Counted from the stretch's first letter, positions 17,653 through 26,053 are shown. The stretch: 45,502 bases of DNA from Lachnospiraceae bacterium (GCA_910575475.1 CAJTGD010000044.1:1-45502); one strand, 5' to 3'. Program-made: numbers and translations. The notes: generated by a model not told the origin, from the sequence alone.

Positions 17653-17797
17653 GATCATCTAAAACAGCTTTCCGAGAAGCTGTCAGGAAACGCACTTCTT
17701 CGTTCTTTTATGATCCCCAGAATTTCAAAAATCATTTATCTTCCTTCCCAAATATCTAAAAACCCCGTATTCTTAGGACTCTATCAGAAATTATATA

Positions 17798-17826
17798 TTG
17801 ATTTATATCCGGTTTTAGGGTAAAAT
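17798..17826 (+). promoter_or_regulatory. Promoter of the RpiR regulator gene
   Basis: TTGATT (17798-17803), 17-base spacer, TAAAAT (17821-17826). It fires away from the catabolic operon. The operator cluster lies 145 bases or more upstream, so strong autoregulation is not obvious. Confidence 0.65.
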
Positions 17827-17879
17827 AAATAGCAGGGATTTGTTATTTTTTTATCATAACGAAAGGATGTGAATTTGTT

Positions 17880-18758
17880 ATGTCACGATTAGCCATGGAT
17901 GCAAAAGAAACTGGTATCTCTCATCAATGCCTTATAAAATTTCAATTTATTTATAACAATCTGAAATCAGCAGAGCGGAAAGCTGCCGATTTTTGCCTGA
18001 AAAATCCGGAGATCATCACAAACTCGACGATCGGAGAAGCGGCCGCCCAGATCGGCTGCAGCGAGGCAACGCTGGTCCGTCTTGCCAGACATCTCGGATA
18101 TAACGGATATCCTGAGCTCCGGAAAAATATCCTGCTCAAGGAATGCGACGATGTGACTGCTTTTGTCAATGTTTCCGCCGCAGACAGCGTGTATTCGATC
18201 GCCACAAATGTCTTTAATTCCTGTATGCTGTATTTACAGGATTCTCTGCAGGCGCTGGACGAAGAATGTCTGGAGGACGCCGCCGACCTGCTGATGAAAG
18301 CGGATCGATTTCTATTTGTGGCGACCGGGGACGCGCATTTTGCGGCAGCCTCCGGCGCCCAGAAGTTTACCCGGCTGGGCTACCCGACCTGCTCCAGCAG
18401 CGATTTTGACTCCCAGCTGCTTGCGCTCTCTCAGATGGATGAAAATGATGTGGTCATCTGCATTTCCCATTCCGGACGGACCCGGAATGTCTGCAGCCTG
18501 GCCAAATTTGCCCACGAGAAAGGCGTAAAGGTCATTTCGATCACAAATTTTCCGGTCTCTCCGCTCGCCAAAAGCTCTGACATCATTCTCTTAACCGCCT
18601 CTTTCGCTTATGATATGATGGACGAGATCATTGCAAAGCGGGTACCTGCGCTCTGTATTCTGGATGTCTTATACATATTCTTACTTGTAAAGCGTCAGGA
18701 TTACAGCCGCCAGGCACTGGAACGTACAAAAGAATATCTCCGGTTCAACAAGTCTTAA
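17880..18758 (+). CDS. MurR/RpiR-family transcriptional regulator
   Basis: This 292-residue regulator has the two-domain RpiR architecture. The N-terminal HTH_6 domain (about residues 18-95) contains KSAERKAADFCLKNPEIITN and the recognition helix CSEATLVRLARHLGYNGYPE. The C-terminal SIS domain (about residues 125-265) carries the phosphosugar loops FVATGDAHFAAASGAQKF and VVICISHSGRTRNV. It lies divergent to the sugar operon, which encodes its own SIS isomerase and kinase, so it most likely senses a phosphorylated intermediate and controls that operon. The GAAAGGA ribosome site is about 12 bases from the ATG, rather long. ATG 17895 is an alternative start. Confidence 0.93.
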   Translation: MSRLAMDAKETGISHQCLIKFQFIYNNLKSAERKAADFCLKNPEIITNSTIGEAAAQIGCSEATLVRLARHLGYNGYPELRKNILLKECDDVTAFVNVSAADSVYSIATNVFNSCMLYLQDSLQALDEECLEDAADLLMKADRFLFVATGDAHFAAASGAQKFTRLGYPTCSSSDFDSQLLALSQMDENDVVICISHSGRTRNVCSLAKFAHEKGVKVISITNFPVSPLAKSSDIILLTASFAYDMMDEIIAKRVPALCILDVLYIFLLVKRQDYSRQALERTKEYLRFNKS

Positions 18759-18797
18759 AAAAACTGCTGTGATGCCGGACTTTTATGTTTCCTGTCA

Positions 18798-18822
18798 GTT
18801 GATTTTGTATCGAAAAGTCAAC
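18798..18822. terminator. Weak terminator-like hairpin after the RpiR gene
   Basis: GTTGATTTT (18798-18806) pairs with AAAAGTCAAC (18813-18822) with one mismatch. The following T-run is short and interrupted, so function is uncertain. Confidence 0.35.
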
Positions 18823-18992
18823 TTCCGTTCTCTTGTATATCCGCCCCTGCCTTTGGTAGAATATACTTCAGAGCTGCCGCTCCGTATCAAAACGCTTCGA
18901 AGCCATCGTTTTTTGCCGGACTGCGCCGTACAGGATCACACGCGCGCTGCTGCAGACAGGCACGATACAGTTCCCAAGGAGGTATCACAGCC

Positions 18993-19130
18993 ATGAACCA
19001 GTTACATTTATCCGAAAATATCACCCGCCTGCGGCGGGAACGTAAAATCACCCAGGAGGAGCTTGCGGATTTTCTCGGCGTCACCAAGGCGGCGGTCTCC
19101 AAATGGGAAAACGGAGTTTCCCATAGTTAA
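18993..19130 (+). pseudogene. Truncated XRE-type regulator
   Basis: A strong ribosome site (AAGGAGG) and ATG begin a typical Cro/C1 helix-turn-helix protein. RERKITQEELADFLGVTKAA is followed by the recognition helix end VSKWENG. After 45 residues the frame stops (VSHS, then TAA). In relatives the domain continues (SYPD-type) for at least 25 more residues plus a C-terminal region. The break coincides with the start of the decayed island, so an insertion or deletion at about 19.12 kb removed the rest. No matching 3' half is found in the window. Confidence 0.7.
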
Positions 19131-19277
19131 AGATACCACGCCAAATATAACGACCCCACGCTTATCCCTACTCGTATAGTACGGCATTATCTTGATCGAC
19201 ACAAAATTTCTGTCAAATATATATTTTTAGTTGCAGATGATATTTGCTACACCGTCTCCAACTTGGTGGTGTCTTGA
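19131..19277 (+). pseudogene. Coding remnant of unknown family
   Basis: In the same frame as the truncated XRE gene, directly after its stop, 48 codons stay open (RYHAKYNDPTLIPTRIVRH, then YLDRHKISVKYIF) and end at TGA 19275-19277. The composition looks like real protein, with a predicted helix-strand pattern. There is no start codon or ribosome site, so it is probably the 3' end of a gene whose 5' part was lost at the 19.13-kb junction. I do not recognise the family. Confidence 0.35.
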
Positions 19278-19294
19278 TTGATAACTACATACGA

Positions 19295-19329
19295 GCCGCA
19301 GAGGACAAAAGTTCCTTTGCGGCTTTTAT
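19295..19329 (+). terminator. Rho-independent terminator after the remnant
   Basis: GCCGCA-G-AGGA pairs with TCCT-T-TGCGGC around a short loop, followed by TTTTAT. It would have ended the lost gene whose remnant precedes it. Confidence 0.7.
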
Positions 19330-19381
19330 ATTCAGCAACGTGTATTAAAGCATTTAAATATTATTCTGCTTGTGAGGAATA

Positions 19382-19504
19382 AAGGTAAAGAGCTATTTCC
19401 CAAAGGACAAAGCAAATGTTGTTCGAAAGCAAAAAGATATTGAATATTATCTCCAAGAACACGAATTTATTACTTTTAATTATGAAGGAGAAGTGGTATA
19501 CTAG
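19382..19504 (+). pseudogene. C-terminal coding remnant of unknown family
   Basis: A 40-codon open stretch between two stops ends in ITFNYEGEVVY and contains SYFPKDKANVVRKQKDIEYY. Its lysine/tyrosine-rich, AT-rich codon use matches the island, and it has no start. It looks like the 3' end of a gene, perhaps of the same decayed defence locus as the downstream HTH, ATP-binding and pglZ pieces. The family is not recognised. Confidence 0.3.
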
Positions 19505-19562
19505 ACGCAGAGTGTTTTTATTCGGTTTTCCAATAAAGCAAAGTGAAAAGGAGTAGGCCACT

Positions 19563-19799
19563 ATGGACGTGTGTTATAACAAGCTGTTTAAGTTAATGAT
19601 TGATAAGAGTATGAAGAAGACTGATTTAAAAAATATGGTTGGCCTCAGCCAAGGCACCCTTGCCAAGCTCTCAAAAAACGAAATGGTCTCGATGGACGTT
19701 ATCGTAAGAATCTGCCGGACATTGGATTGCACGGTAGATGAAATTCTTGATATTGTTCCGAGTCCGGATAATGGGACAGCTGATGATATACAATCATAA
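19563..19799 (+). CDS. Small XRE-family regulator (YozG-like)
   Basis: This 78-residue helix-turn-helix protein contains the pattern MKKTDLKNMVGLSQGTLAKL (helices 2-3) followed by MVSMDVIVRICRTLDCTVDE, typical of short single-domain Cro/C1 proteins. AAAAGGAG precedes the ATG. It is the only apparently intact gene in this part of the island and lies just upstream of the truncated ATP-binding gene, the usual neighbourhood for such a regulator. The target is unknown. Confidence 0.8.
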   Translation: MDVCYNKLFKLMIDKSMKKTDLKNMVGLSQGTLAKLSKNEMVSMDVIVRICRTLDCTVDEILDIVPSPDNGTADDIQS

Positions 19800-19890
19800 G
19801 GGAAGGTAGGACAATGAAGAGAAAAGAATACAGTGCTGGTGCTGTAAAACTGTCCTTCTGGTTCATGGAATTCAAGCTGCCTTCCAGTAT

Positions 19891-20541
19891 GTGCTGGAGA
19901 AGATCAATCGTGGGATGCGGATACAGGGTATGTACCGGCAGGACAGGTACGAGCTGCCAGTGGACAGTGTGCGGGAGATGATCGCAAATTCTGTGGCACA
20001 CCGGTCATATCTGGAGCCGGGTAACATTCAAGTGGCGCTCTTTGATGACCGTTTGGAGGTCACTTCCCCCGGTATGCTGTTGAACGGCGTTTCCATCAAG
20101 AAGATGAAGGAAGGCTATTCCAAGCCCCGGAACCGTGCCATTGCCTCTGCCTTTGCCTACATGAAGATCATTGAAAAATGGGGCAGCGGCATTCCCCGGA
20201 TCCTCCGTGAGTGCAACGAGTATGGCTTACCCGAACCTGCGTTTATTGATTTTGACGGGGATTTCCGAGTAAATATGTACCGGCAACTCCCGGAAAAAGA
20301 TTGGTCTCATACCGATGATACCAAACGTGATACCAATGATACCATTTCCGAAAATGATACCAAAGTCCTGAACCTGATCCGGGAGAATCCGTCCATCACG
20401 CAGGCTGAGCTGAAAGAAAAATTGCAGGTGTCCATCGTCACCGTAAAGCGGTTGATGGCTGATTTACAAAAGCGAGGCCTGATTGAGCGGCAAGGCTCCA
20501 GCAGGAAGGGAAAATGGATCATTATCGGTCAGAAGGAGTAG
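19891..20541 (+). pseudogene. 5'-truncated ATP-binding protein with winged-helix tail
   Basis: The frame encodes the C-terminal two thirds of an AlbA_2/HATPase_c_4-type putative ATP-dependent DNA-binding protein. It shows INRGMRIQGMYRQDRYELPV, SVREMIANSVAHRSYLEPG (the ATPase-like core), VTSPGMLLNGVS, and KIIEKWGSGIPRILRECNEY. A winged helix follows (NPSITQAELKEKLQVSIVTV, RLMADLQKRGLIERQG). The N-terminal AlbA_2 domain is missing, and the open frame has only an internal GTG at its start. The frame is open upstream to about 19.83 kb without a proper start. It is followed four bases later by the pglZ fragment with its own ribosome site. Similar genes sit inside clostridial BREX operons, which fits the pglZ neighbour. 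Confidence 0.65.
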
Positions 20542-20544
20542 CAG

Positions 20545-20775
20545 ATGGCAGAGTTAAACCTAAAACAGATTATAGACCGGCTGAATGAAGAGTTCACCGG
20601 TGATACCCGCAAGCTGGTATTCTGGTATGATGACAAGGCGGATTTTGCAGAGGACATTGATTCTGTAGAGTTGACAAACGCCAAGATTTTGAAGCTGGAA
20701 CCGGGCAATCAGTTTGCCACGAAGTATTTTTTGGAGCGTCAGGATAAGACCGCCAATTACCTGATCTATGCTCCA
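20545..20775 (+). pseudogene. pglZ: N-terminal fragment of BREX phosphatase-like PglZ (type A)
   Basis: The first 77 residues match the N-terminus of type A PglZ: a leading helix LKQIIDRLNEEF, then RKLVFWYDDKADFAEDIDSV, NAKILKLEPGNQFATKYFLE and TANYLIYAP. PglZ proteins are about 850 residues, so over 90% is missing, including the alkaline-phosphatase-like core. AGAAGGAG lies before the ATG. Immediately after YAP the sequence switches to an AAA-ATPase in another frame, leaving a spurious tail that runs to 20844. It is separate from the brxABC operon at the left (opposite strand, 15 kb away) and is best read as the relic of a second BREX locus. Confidence 0.75.
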
Positions 20776-21689
20776 TTGGAACACAGGATTTTGAAAAAGT
20801 ACGGAAAAACAATGCATTCTATGTGGACAAATCTGATTTTATAAAAGAATGGTGGGAGAACCGTGATGATGTCACATTGGTCACACGTCCGCGGCGTTTT
20901 GGCAAAACACTGAACATCAGTATGCTAAAATACTTCTTTTCCAATCAGTATGAGGGACGAACGGATCTATTTGAAGGCCTTTCCATCTGGAAGGATCCCG
21001 CATATCACAGCCTGCAGGGGAGCTATCCGGTCATCTTCCTCAGCTTTGCAGATATAAAGGGAACCACATTTGAAGTAGCCAGAAGCAGCATCATCCAGAA
21101 ATTAGTCAAGCTGTACAGCATCCATCCCTATATAAAATCAGATGCTATTTTAAGGGTGGAAGACTGGGAATATATAAAAACTGTCAAAACCGATATGACT
21201 GACGATGTAGCAGCAATCACTGTCAATTATCTGTCCGACTATTTGAATCGATATTTTGGAAAAAAGGTACTGATATTTTTAGACGAATATGATACCCCGC
21301 TGCAGGAAGCCTATATCCATGGCTACTGGAACGAATTAACCGCATTTATCCGCAGTCTTTTTAATGCCACGTTTAAGACAAATGATTCTCTGGAACGGGC
21401 ACTTCTGACAGGCATTACCAGAGTCGGAAAAGAGTCCATTTTCTCGGATATCAATAATCTGGAAGTGGTGACAACGACTTCTGAAAAGTATGCCGCGGCA
21501 TTTGGTTTTACACAGGAAGAAGTTTCCGCGGCGTTGGATACCTTTGAATTATCTGCAAATCTGGAAAAAGTGCAGTTCTGGTACGATGGTTTTCGGTTTG
21601 GAAGCCAAAGAGATATTTATAACCCCTGGTCCATCACCAAATATCTCGACAACCGGAAATTTGCCGCTTATTGGGCAAATACCACCTAA
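20776..21689 (+). pseudogene. AAA-ATPase (PF09820-type), truncated at both ends
   Basis: The sequence encodes most of an AAA-ATPase-like domain: GTQDFEKVRKNNAFYVDKSD, then TLVTRPRRFGKTLNISML with the Walker A-like RRFGKT. A Walker B-like VLIFLDEYDTPLQEAY and the sensor-like LLTGITRVGKESIFSDINNL follow. Members normally run 500-570 residues with a C-terminal DUF1703 nuclease-like domain. Here the first few residues and the start codon are lost at the pglZ junction (about 20775). The frame ends at 21689, two bases from the insertion sequence, after NRKFAAYWAN. The C-terminal domain is not found beyond the element, implying an IS-associated deletion. Any product would have to start internally at a GTG (20823). 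Confidence 0.75.
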
Positions 21690-21768
21690 TCTCCCGAAAT
21701 TGTTATACATAGGTTTTAAGCTTATTCCCCAAATCCCTTATAAAATCGGTGTTTATCCAATGTTTTTC

Positions 21769-21797
21769 TTTACAAACATATATATAAATGGTATACT
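21769..21797 (+). promoter_or_regulatory. Transposase promoter
   Basis: TTTACA (21769-21774), 17-base spacer, TATACT (21792-21797), about 40 bases before the transposase start. Confidence 0.6.
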
Positions 21798-21835
21798 AAA
21801 AACAAGGAATTATACATATGTCGGAGGGAATCAGC

Positions 21836-23395
21836 ATGGCATCTCTGGTCTATCTAAAACACAAAAATGGCACCACATACGTTTATGAAAACGTCTCATA
21901 CTGGGATAAAAAGTCAAAAAAACCAAAATCAAAACGTAAGTGCATTGGACATCTTGACCCAGAAACCGGAACAGTGCAGCCAAATGGCATGCGTGGCGGC
22001 AATCAGAAAAATATTACGACCAAATCAGAAAAAGAGCCGCCCAAATGCTTCACTTACAGTTGTGGCGTATCCTCCCTTTTGGATAAGGTATGTGCAGATA
22101 TCGGGCTCGGCCATATACTGAAAAGATCCTTTCTCAATGACTGGGATGCCATCCTGACATGCGCCTATTACCTTGTCAGCGAAGGGCAGGCGCTGTCCAG
22201 AGCTGAAAAATGGTCCCAGCAGGCAGTCACGCCTTATGGGACGGTGCTTGCCGACCAGCGGATCAGTGAACTGCTGATACGGATCACGCCGGAACTCGTC
22301 CAGGGCTTCTTTTCAGCATGGCTGGAACATAATAGCTGTGATAGGTATTACTGCATGGACATCACAAGCGTTTCCTCCTATAGTGAGATGAACGAATTTG
22401 TATCCTATGGGTACAACAGAGACAAAGAAAAACTCCCACAGGTCAATCTCCTGATGGTCAGCGGACATACAAGCCGTCTTCCTTTATTCTTCAGGGCTAT
22501 GCCTGGGGGCATCCATGATGTCAGCACGATGGAGGAAAGCCTTAAAAGGTTTGACCTCGTTGACGCGAAACGGTTGCATATGGTCATGGATAAGGGGTTT
22601 TACAGCGAGGATAACGTGGATGCTATGTACAGAAGGCATATGCGGTTTCTGGTTGGCGTTCCGTTTACGACATCCCTTTCTTTGGATGCGGCAGAGCGCC
22701 ACCGCAATGATGAAATGGTCTCTTACCGCCATTACTGTAATGTCCTTGGGGAAGAACTCTATGCGGACACAGAACTCATAAAGTGGAAAGGACATCGCTG
22801 CTACCTTCATGTTTATTTTGACAGTATCAGAGCCGCGCTGGATGAGAAAAGGTTCAGCCACCGGATTCTGATGGAATATGAGGAACTCTGCTCAGGGAGT
22901 ACGGTAAAAGAGCATCAGAAAGACTACGAAAGATTTTTTACTGTCAAGGAGACTCCTAAGCGGGGCAGGAAGGTTGAATACAATCAGGAAGCAATAGATG
23001 CCTGCAGAAAGAACAGTGTCGGCTGGCTTGTGCTTGCGACAAATGATGTCAAAGACCCGGTGGAGGCACTTGAAATATACCGGATGAAGGATACAATAGA
23101 AAAGCATTTCGATGACCTGAAAAATGACCTTGATATGAAAAGGCTGCGTATCCATTCCTCAGCAGCAATGGACGGGCGGCTGTTTATCCAGTATATCGCC
23201 CTGATACTTTCTTCCCAGATTAAAAACATCATGAATGAGGCCGGATGGTTCAAGAGCCATAATATGCAGGAAGTGATAGATGAGATGAAATCCCTGCGGG
23301 TAGTTTCTGTTGAAGGGAAACGTAAGCCGATCTACACAACGACAACAGCTTTTCAGAGAGAGATTATTGAACTCTTTGGGCTAAACATCGGCTGA
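21836..23395 (+). CDS. IS1634-family DDE transposase
   Basis: This 519-residue transposase is of the IS4-superfamily/IS1634 type. The N-terminus has the short beta-rich head of this family (MASLVYLKHKNGTTYVYENV). Likely catalytic carboxylates are in YYCMDITSVSSYS (first Asp) and HMVMDKGFYSED (second Asp). The last is in EIYRMKDTIEKHFDDLKNDL, the YREK-like final helix with Glu. The ribosome site GGAGGG lies seven bases before ATG 21836; the more upstream ATG at 21818 has none. Full length and open, so the element may still be mobile. Confidence 0.88.
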   Translation: MASLVYLKHKNGTTYVYENVSYWDKKSKKPKSKRKCIGHLDPETGTVQPNGMRGGNQKNITTKSEKEPPKCFTYSCGVSSLLDKVCADIGLGHILKRSFLNDWDAILTCAYYLVSEGQALSRAEKWSQQAVTPYGTVLADQRISELLIRITPELVQGFFSAWLEHNSCDRYYCMDITSVSSYSEMNEFVSYGYNRDKEKLPQVNLLMVSGHTSRLPLFFRAMPGGIHDVSTMEESLKRFDLVDAKRLHMVMDKGFYSEDNVDAMYRRHMRFLVGVPFTTSLSLDAAERHRNDEMVSYRHYCNVLGEELYADTELIKWKGHRCYLHVYFDSIRAALDEKRFSHRILMEYEELCSGSTVKEHQKDYERFFTVKETPKRGRKVEYNQEAIDACRKNSVGWLVLATNDVKDPVEALEIYRMKDTIEKHFDDLKNDLDMKRLRIHSSAAMDGRLFIQYIALILSSQIKNIMNEAGWFKSHNMQEVIDEMKSLRVVSVEGKRKPIYTTTTAFQREIIELFGLNIG

Positions 23396-23433
23396 CATAT
23401 GTATAATTGATACGGGATTTTAGGCTTTAATCG

Positions 23434-23868
23434 TCATCGTTGTATCCTTTCAGAAGAACGGCCCAATATTGATTGAATCTTTTCGACTAATATAGCTTCG
23501 TTTTTCTTTTTTAATTCACATTCCCAAATCCGCAAAACTTTCCAGCCGCGCGATTCAAACATGGCCGTTACTTCTTTGTCGTGTTTCATATTGCGCTCGC
23601 GTTTCTTTTGCCAGTATTCTTGATTTTGCGCCGGACGCGTGTTCCGACAATCGTGACCGTGCCAAAAGCAACCGTCTACAAACACCGCAGTTTTTTCTTT
23701 TTGAAATACAAAGTCAGGATGACCTTTGACCGGATAATTTCGCTTCCAGCCGGTAATACCATTTTGTTTAAATATATCTATCAACCGCAGTTCTGTTGAT
23801 TTGTTCTTTTTAGACTTAACTTTTCGCATGATTTCAGAGCGCTTTTCATCGTCAAAAATATCTGCCAT
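23434..23868 (-). CDS. vsr: Very short patch repair endonuclease Vsr
   Basis: This 144-residue Vsr nicks DNA next to T:G mismatches that arise when 5-methylcytosine deaminates. The family opening (MADIFDDEKRSEIMRKVKSK) is intact, as are the core KGHPDFVFQKEKTAVFVDGC with the metal-binding Asp, the zinc/active-site segment CFWHGHDC and the C-terminal FESRGWKVLRIWECEL. The adjacent gene is a cytosine-5 methyltransferase, its standard partner. It is the last gene of the restriction-modification operon and the only one that appears undamaged. The insertion sequence ends about 16 bases after its stop. Confidence 0.93.
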   Translation of the reverse strand: MADIFDDEKRSEIMRKVKSKKNKSTELRLIDIFKQNGITGWKRNYPVKGHPDFVFQKEKTAVFVDGCFWHGHDCRNTRPAQNQEYWQKKRERNMKHDKEVTAMFESRGWKVLRIWECELKKKNEAILVEKIQSILGRSSERIQR

Positions 23869-23873
23869 GACAA

Positions 23874-24675
23874 TTATCTCGCTTCAAATTCGATACGAAA
23901 GCTCAGATCGGTTTCCGTCTCAAGAACAATTTTGTTGTAGCAACCAATAATATCTGAAAGTGTAGAATTTCTCTTGCTCTCATCAAAAAGGCTATGCTCA
24001 TACACATTGGCCGAAAGAAATTGCTGAATATCCCATACCTCAACGCGTCCGGCAAGTCCTGCATCCTCAGCAAGATTCAATGCTGTATGTACGCGTTCAA
24101 AAATCGTAATAATAACAGGATGGCAGTCTCCGCGCAGGTTTGCTTTGCATTTTTCAATCAGTAAAGCGCCAGGCATCGTGGTACAATGGATAATCGTATT
24201 GTCTATCACAAAGTCTCCGCTGCGTTCCCGAATTTTGCTTCTGGCGTTTCTTGGCCTGTTCGAATAATTCGTCTAAATTTGCTCCAATCGTTTTAGAAGT
24301 ATCGGCGGTTAAAACAAACGGCTGATTTCTAAAATATTCCCTGACCTGACCTGCCCAAAATTCTTCAACGATTAAAAAGTTAACTGTTTCTTCTTCGTTC
24401 CAAACATTAAGAAAATCAACATATTTAATCATCAATCCCATACTTCCGCGACTGGTGCGCCCGCCCTCCGCAGATAACTGTTGAGTAATGCCATGTTCTT
24501 TTAAAATCTTTTTGAGATTACCGCCGCCCAGGCCAGCAACCTGTCCTTTGCCGCTTGTTTGAAACTTGTCTGGATTTAACGGAAATTCTTTATCCTGAAT
24601 CAGCCGGGTAAATTGAACCACTAAGAACAACGGCCCTTTTGTATAGATATTGTTTTCATCTTGAAATCTTTTCAA
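23874..24675 (-). pseudogene. Putative type II restriction endonuclease (DUF4928-like), frameshifted
   Basis: Two overlapping frames together give one protein of about 265 residues. The first part runs from TTG 24675 through GPLFLVVQFTRLIQDKEFPL, AEGGRTSRGSMGLMIKYVDF and EEFWAGQVREYF. The second part (frame-shifted near 24.21-24.25 kb) continues ERSGDFVIDNTIIHCTTMPG, then ALLIEKCKANLRGDCHPVII, and ends VLETETDLSFRIEFEAR. Continuity of sense across the shift shows that a one-base change split a single gene. The position between the methyltransferase and vsr argues for the cognate endonuclease. I recall similar DUF4928 proteins beside such methyltransferases, but the assignment is moderate. The break removes the C-terminal half. 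Confidence 0.6.
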
Positions 24676-24688
24676 TCTTTCTTATGTA

Positions 24689-25785
24689 CTAATCATTGTA
24701 TACGGCCTCCGCAAGTTTTGTAAGAAATCTTTCCCCGATGAACTGAGCGACCGGCATTGCGACAGCGTCCCCCATCGCTTTATAGCCGTCGTTATAACTA
24801 CCGGGAAGAATGAAACTATCCGGCGCGCCCATTAGCCTGGCAGCTTCGCGCACTGTCAATAAACGGGCATGGATTTCATCATTCCTTTTTACAACTAAAT
24901 ACTGCTTCCCCCCTCAGGCGTTCGTAAACAACCCGCTATGCCGTCAAAACGCAATTCTAATTGTTGCTCTCCATGACGTGTTCGACGATAACCCGTAGCG
25001 TAAACCGTATCATGCTCATTGAGCTTTGCTTGATGGCGTTCTGGGATAAGCCGCAACACAGTATCTTTATCAAATTCTGAGTTTTCATCAATAATATCTT
25101 TCAACGCACTGCGACGGCGAGGAGGGTTCTCCGCTTGCCACCAAATCCATCCGGGTAAAGTTCTTCCCAAATCGGAGGCAGCTTTATTATGTAGCCAGCA
25201 AGGAGAGCTTCCGGTCAGATATGCAGGAATTTCATAACCATGCTGCACGGCAATAGCAAAAACTCTCAGTCTTGACTGCGGAACAAAGTGAGAGGCATTT
25301 AAAACGATAGCGCCGCAATCATAGCCGCGTTCCACAAGCGCCATATGAAGAACCCGATAATTATTGCCGCCATTTGCGGAAAGTAAGCCGGTTACATTTT
25401 CTAAAGCTAATATACGGGGTTTTTCTTCCATTTCATCTAATACGCGCAACCATTCCCATACCAATCCGCTTCTGGATGCATGAATACCGCCCAAGGAACC
25501 GGCCAAAGACAAATCTTGACACGGAAAACTAGCCCAGGATAAATGAGCAAAAGGCAAATCTCTGCCATTAACATTTTGTATATCGTTAAGTTCAAAATGT
25601 TCGCATCCAAAATTGGCTTCATACACAGCCGCTTTCTGTTCGCTAATATCGTTAGCCCAAATTGGTGCAAACATACCTTTTAAACCGTATGCGACTAAAC
25701 CGCTTCCTGCAAAAAACTCATGCATCGTCCAAGGCGCGGAGGACAAATCAATATTTTGTTTTTCAAACAGAGTGCGTTGTAACAA
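24689..25785 (-). pseudogene. DNA (cytosine-5) methyltransferase, frameshifted near the C-terminus
   Basis: This is a C5-methyltransferase of about 365 residues. Motif I is MHEFFAGSGLVAYGL, motif IV SWASFPCQDLSLAG has the catalytic Cys near residue 89, motif VI is LALENVTGLL, and motif VIII is VPQSRLRVFA. The frame stops after GGSSI at 24.89 kb, but a neighbouring frame continues at once with QYLVVKRNDEIHARLLTVRE, then motif X (YKAMGDAVAMPVAQFIGERF), and ends at 24689. The shift lies at or just after a run of six G residues, so a sequencing or real indel is possible. The start is a TTG with GGGAGG eight bases upstream. It belongs to a Dcm-like operon with vsr. If the shift is real, motifs IX/X are lost and the enzyme is dead. 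Confidence 0.85.
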
Positions 25786-25975
25786 TCTTTTTTCCTCCCG
25801 TCTTATTTGAAGTTCGCTTGCTTTTGGTAGGCTTTTTGGCGTTCTCAGGGATAATCCAAATGCGGCTCATACGCATAGCGCCGACAATTTTGTTTTCTTT
25901 GCAAAGAATTTGAACTTGACGCGGCGTTACGCCCCATTTTTCAGCAGCTTCTTAAACCGTTATATATTCATTCAC
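25763..25975 (-). pseudogene. Small excisionase/MerR-like HTH protein with a nonsense codon
   Basis: A GTG start opens a 70-residue frame of the small helix-turn-helix type found at the head of restriction-modification operons and mobile elements. It reads NEYITV, then TAA, then EAAEKWGVTPRQVQILCKEN and AMRMSRIWIIPENAKKPTK. The TAA (25954-25952) stands where relatives have Lys (AAA or AAG), so a single base change has interrupted codon 8. The 3' end overlaps the methyltransferase start by 23 bases, implying coupling. It is probably the operon's regulator. A near-palindrome lies within the promoter upstream. Confidence 0.6.
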
Positions 25976-26018
25976 TTGTGACACCTCGAACCTGTTTTTG
26001 ATTTTGAAAACTGGTATA

Positions 26019-26047
26019 ATTATATTCGTTTAAGCGAAATAAAGCAA
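26019..26047 (-). promoter_or_regulatory. Promoter of the restriction-modification operon with internal dyad
   Basis: On the minus strand TTGCTT (26047-26042), 17 bases and a perfect TATAAT (26024-26019). The spacer contains the near-palindrome TTCGTTTAAGCGAA (26025-26038), well placed to be an operator for the small HTH protein. Confidence 0.72.
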
Positions 26048-26053
26048 GAGCTT

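Larger units (their letters stand above)
21692..23417 (+). mobile_element. IS1634-type insertion sequence
   Basis: The ends carry imperfect inverted repeats: the left end TCCCG then six bases then TTATACATA (from 21692), and the right end, read inward, TCCCG then six bases then TTATACATA (from 23417). The single transposase gene lies between, with its own promoter. No clear target duplication is visible, in line with a deletion next to the element. It interrupts the AAA-ATPase on the left and abuts the vsr gene on the right. Confidence 0.78.
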
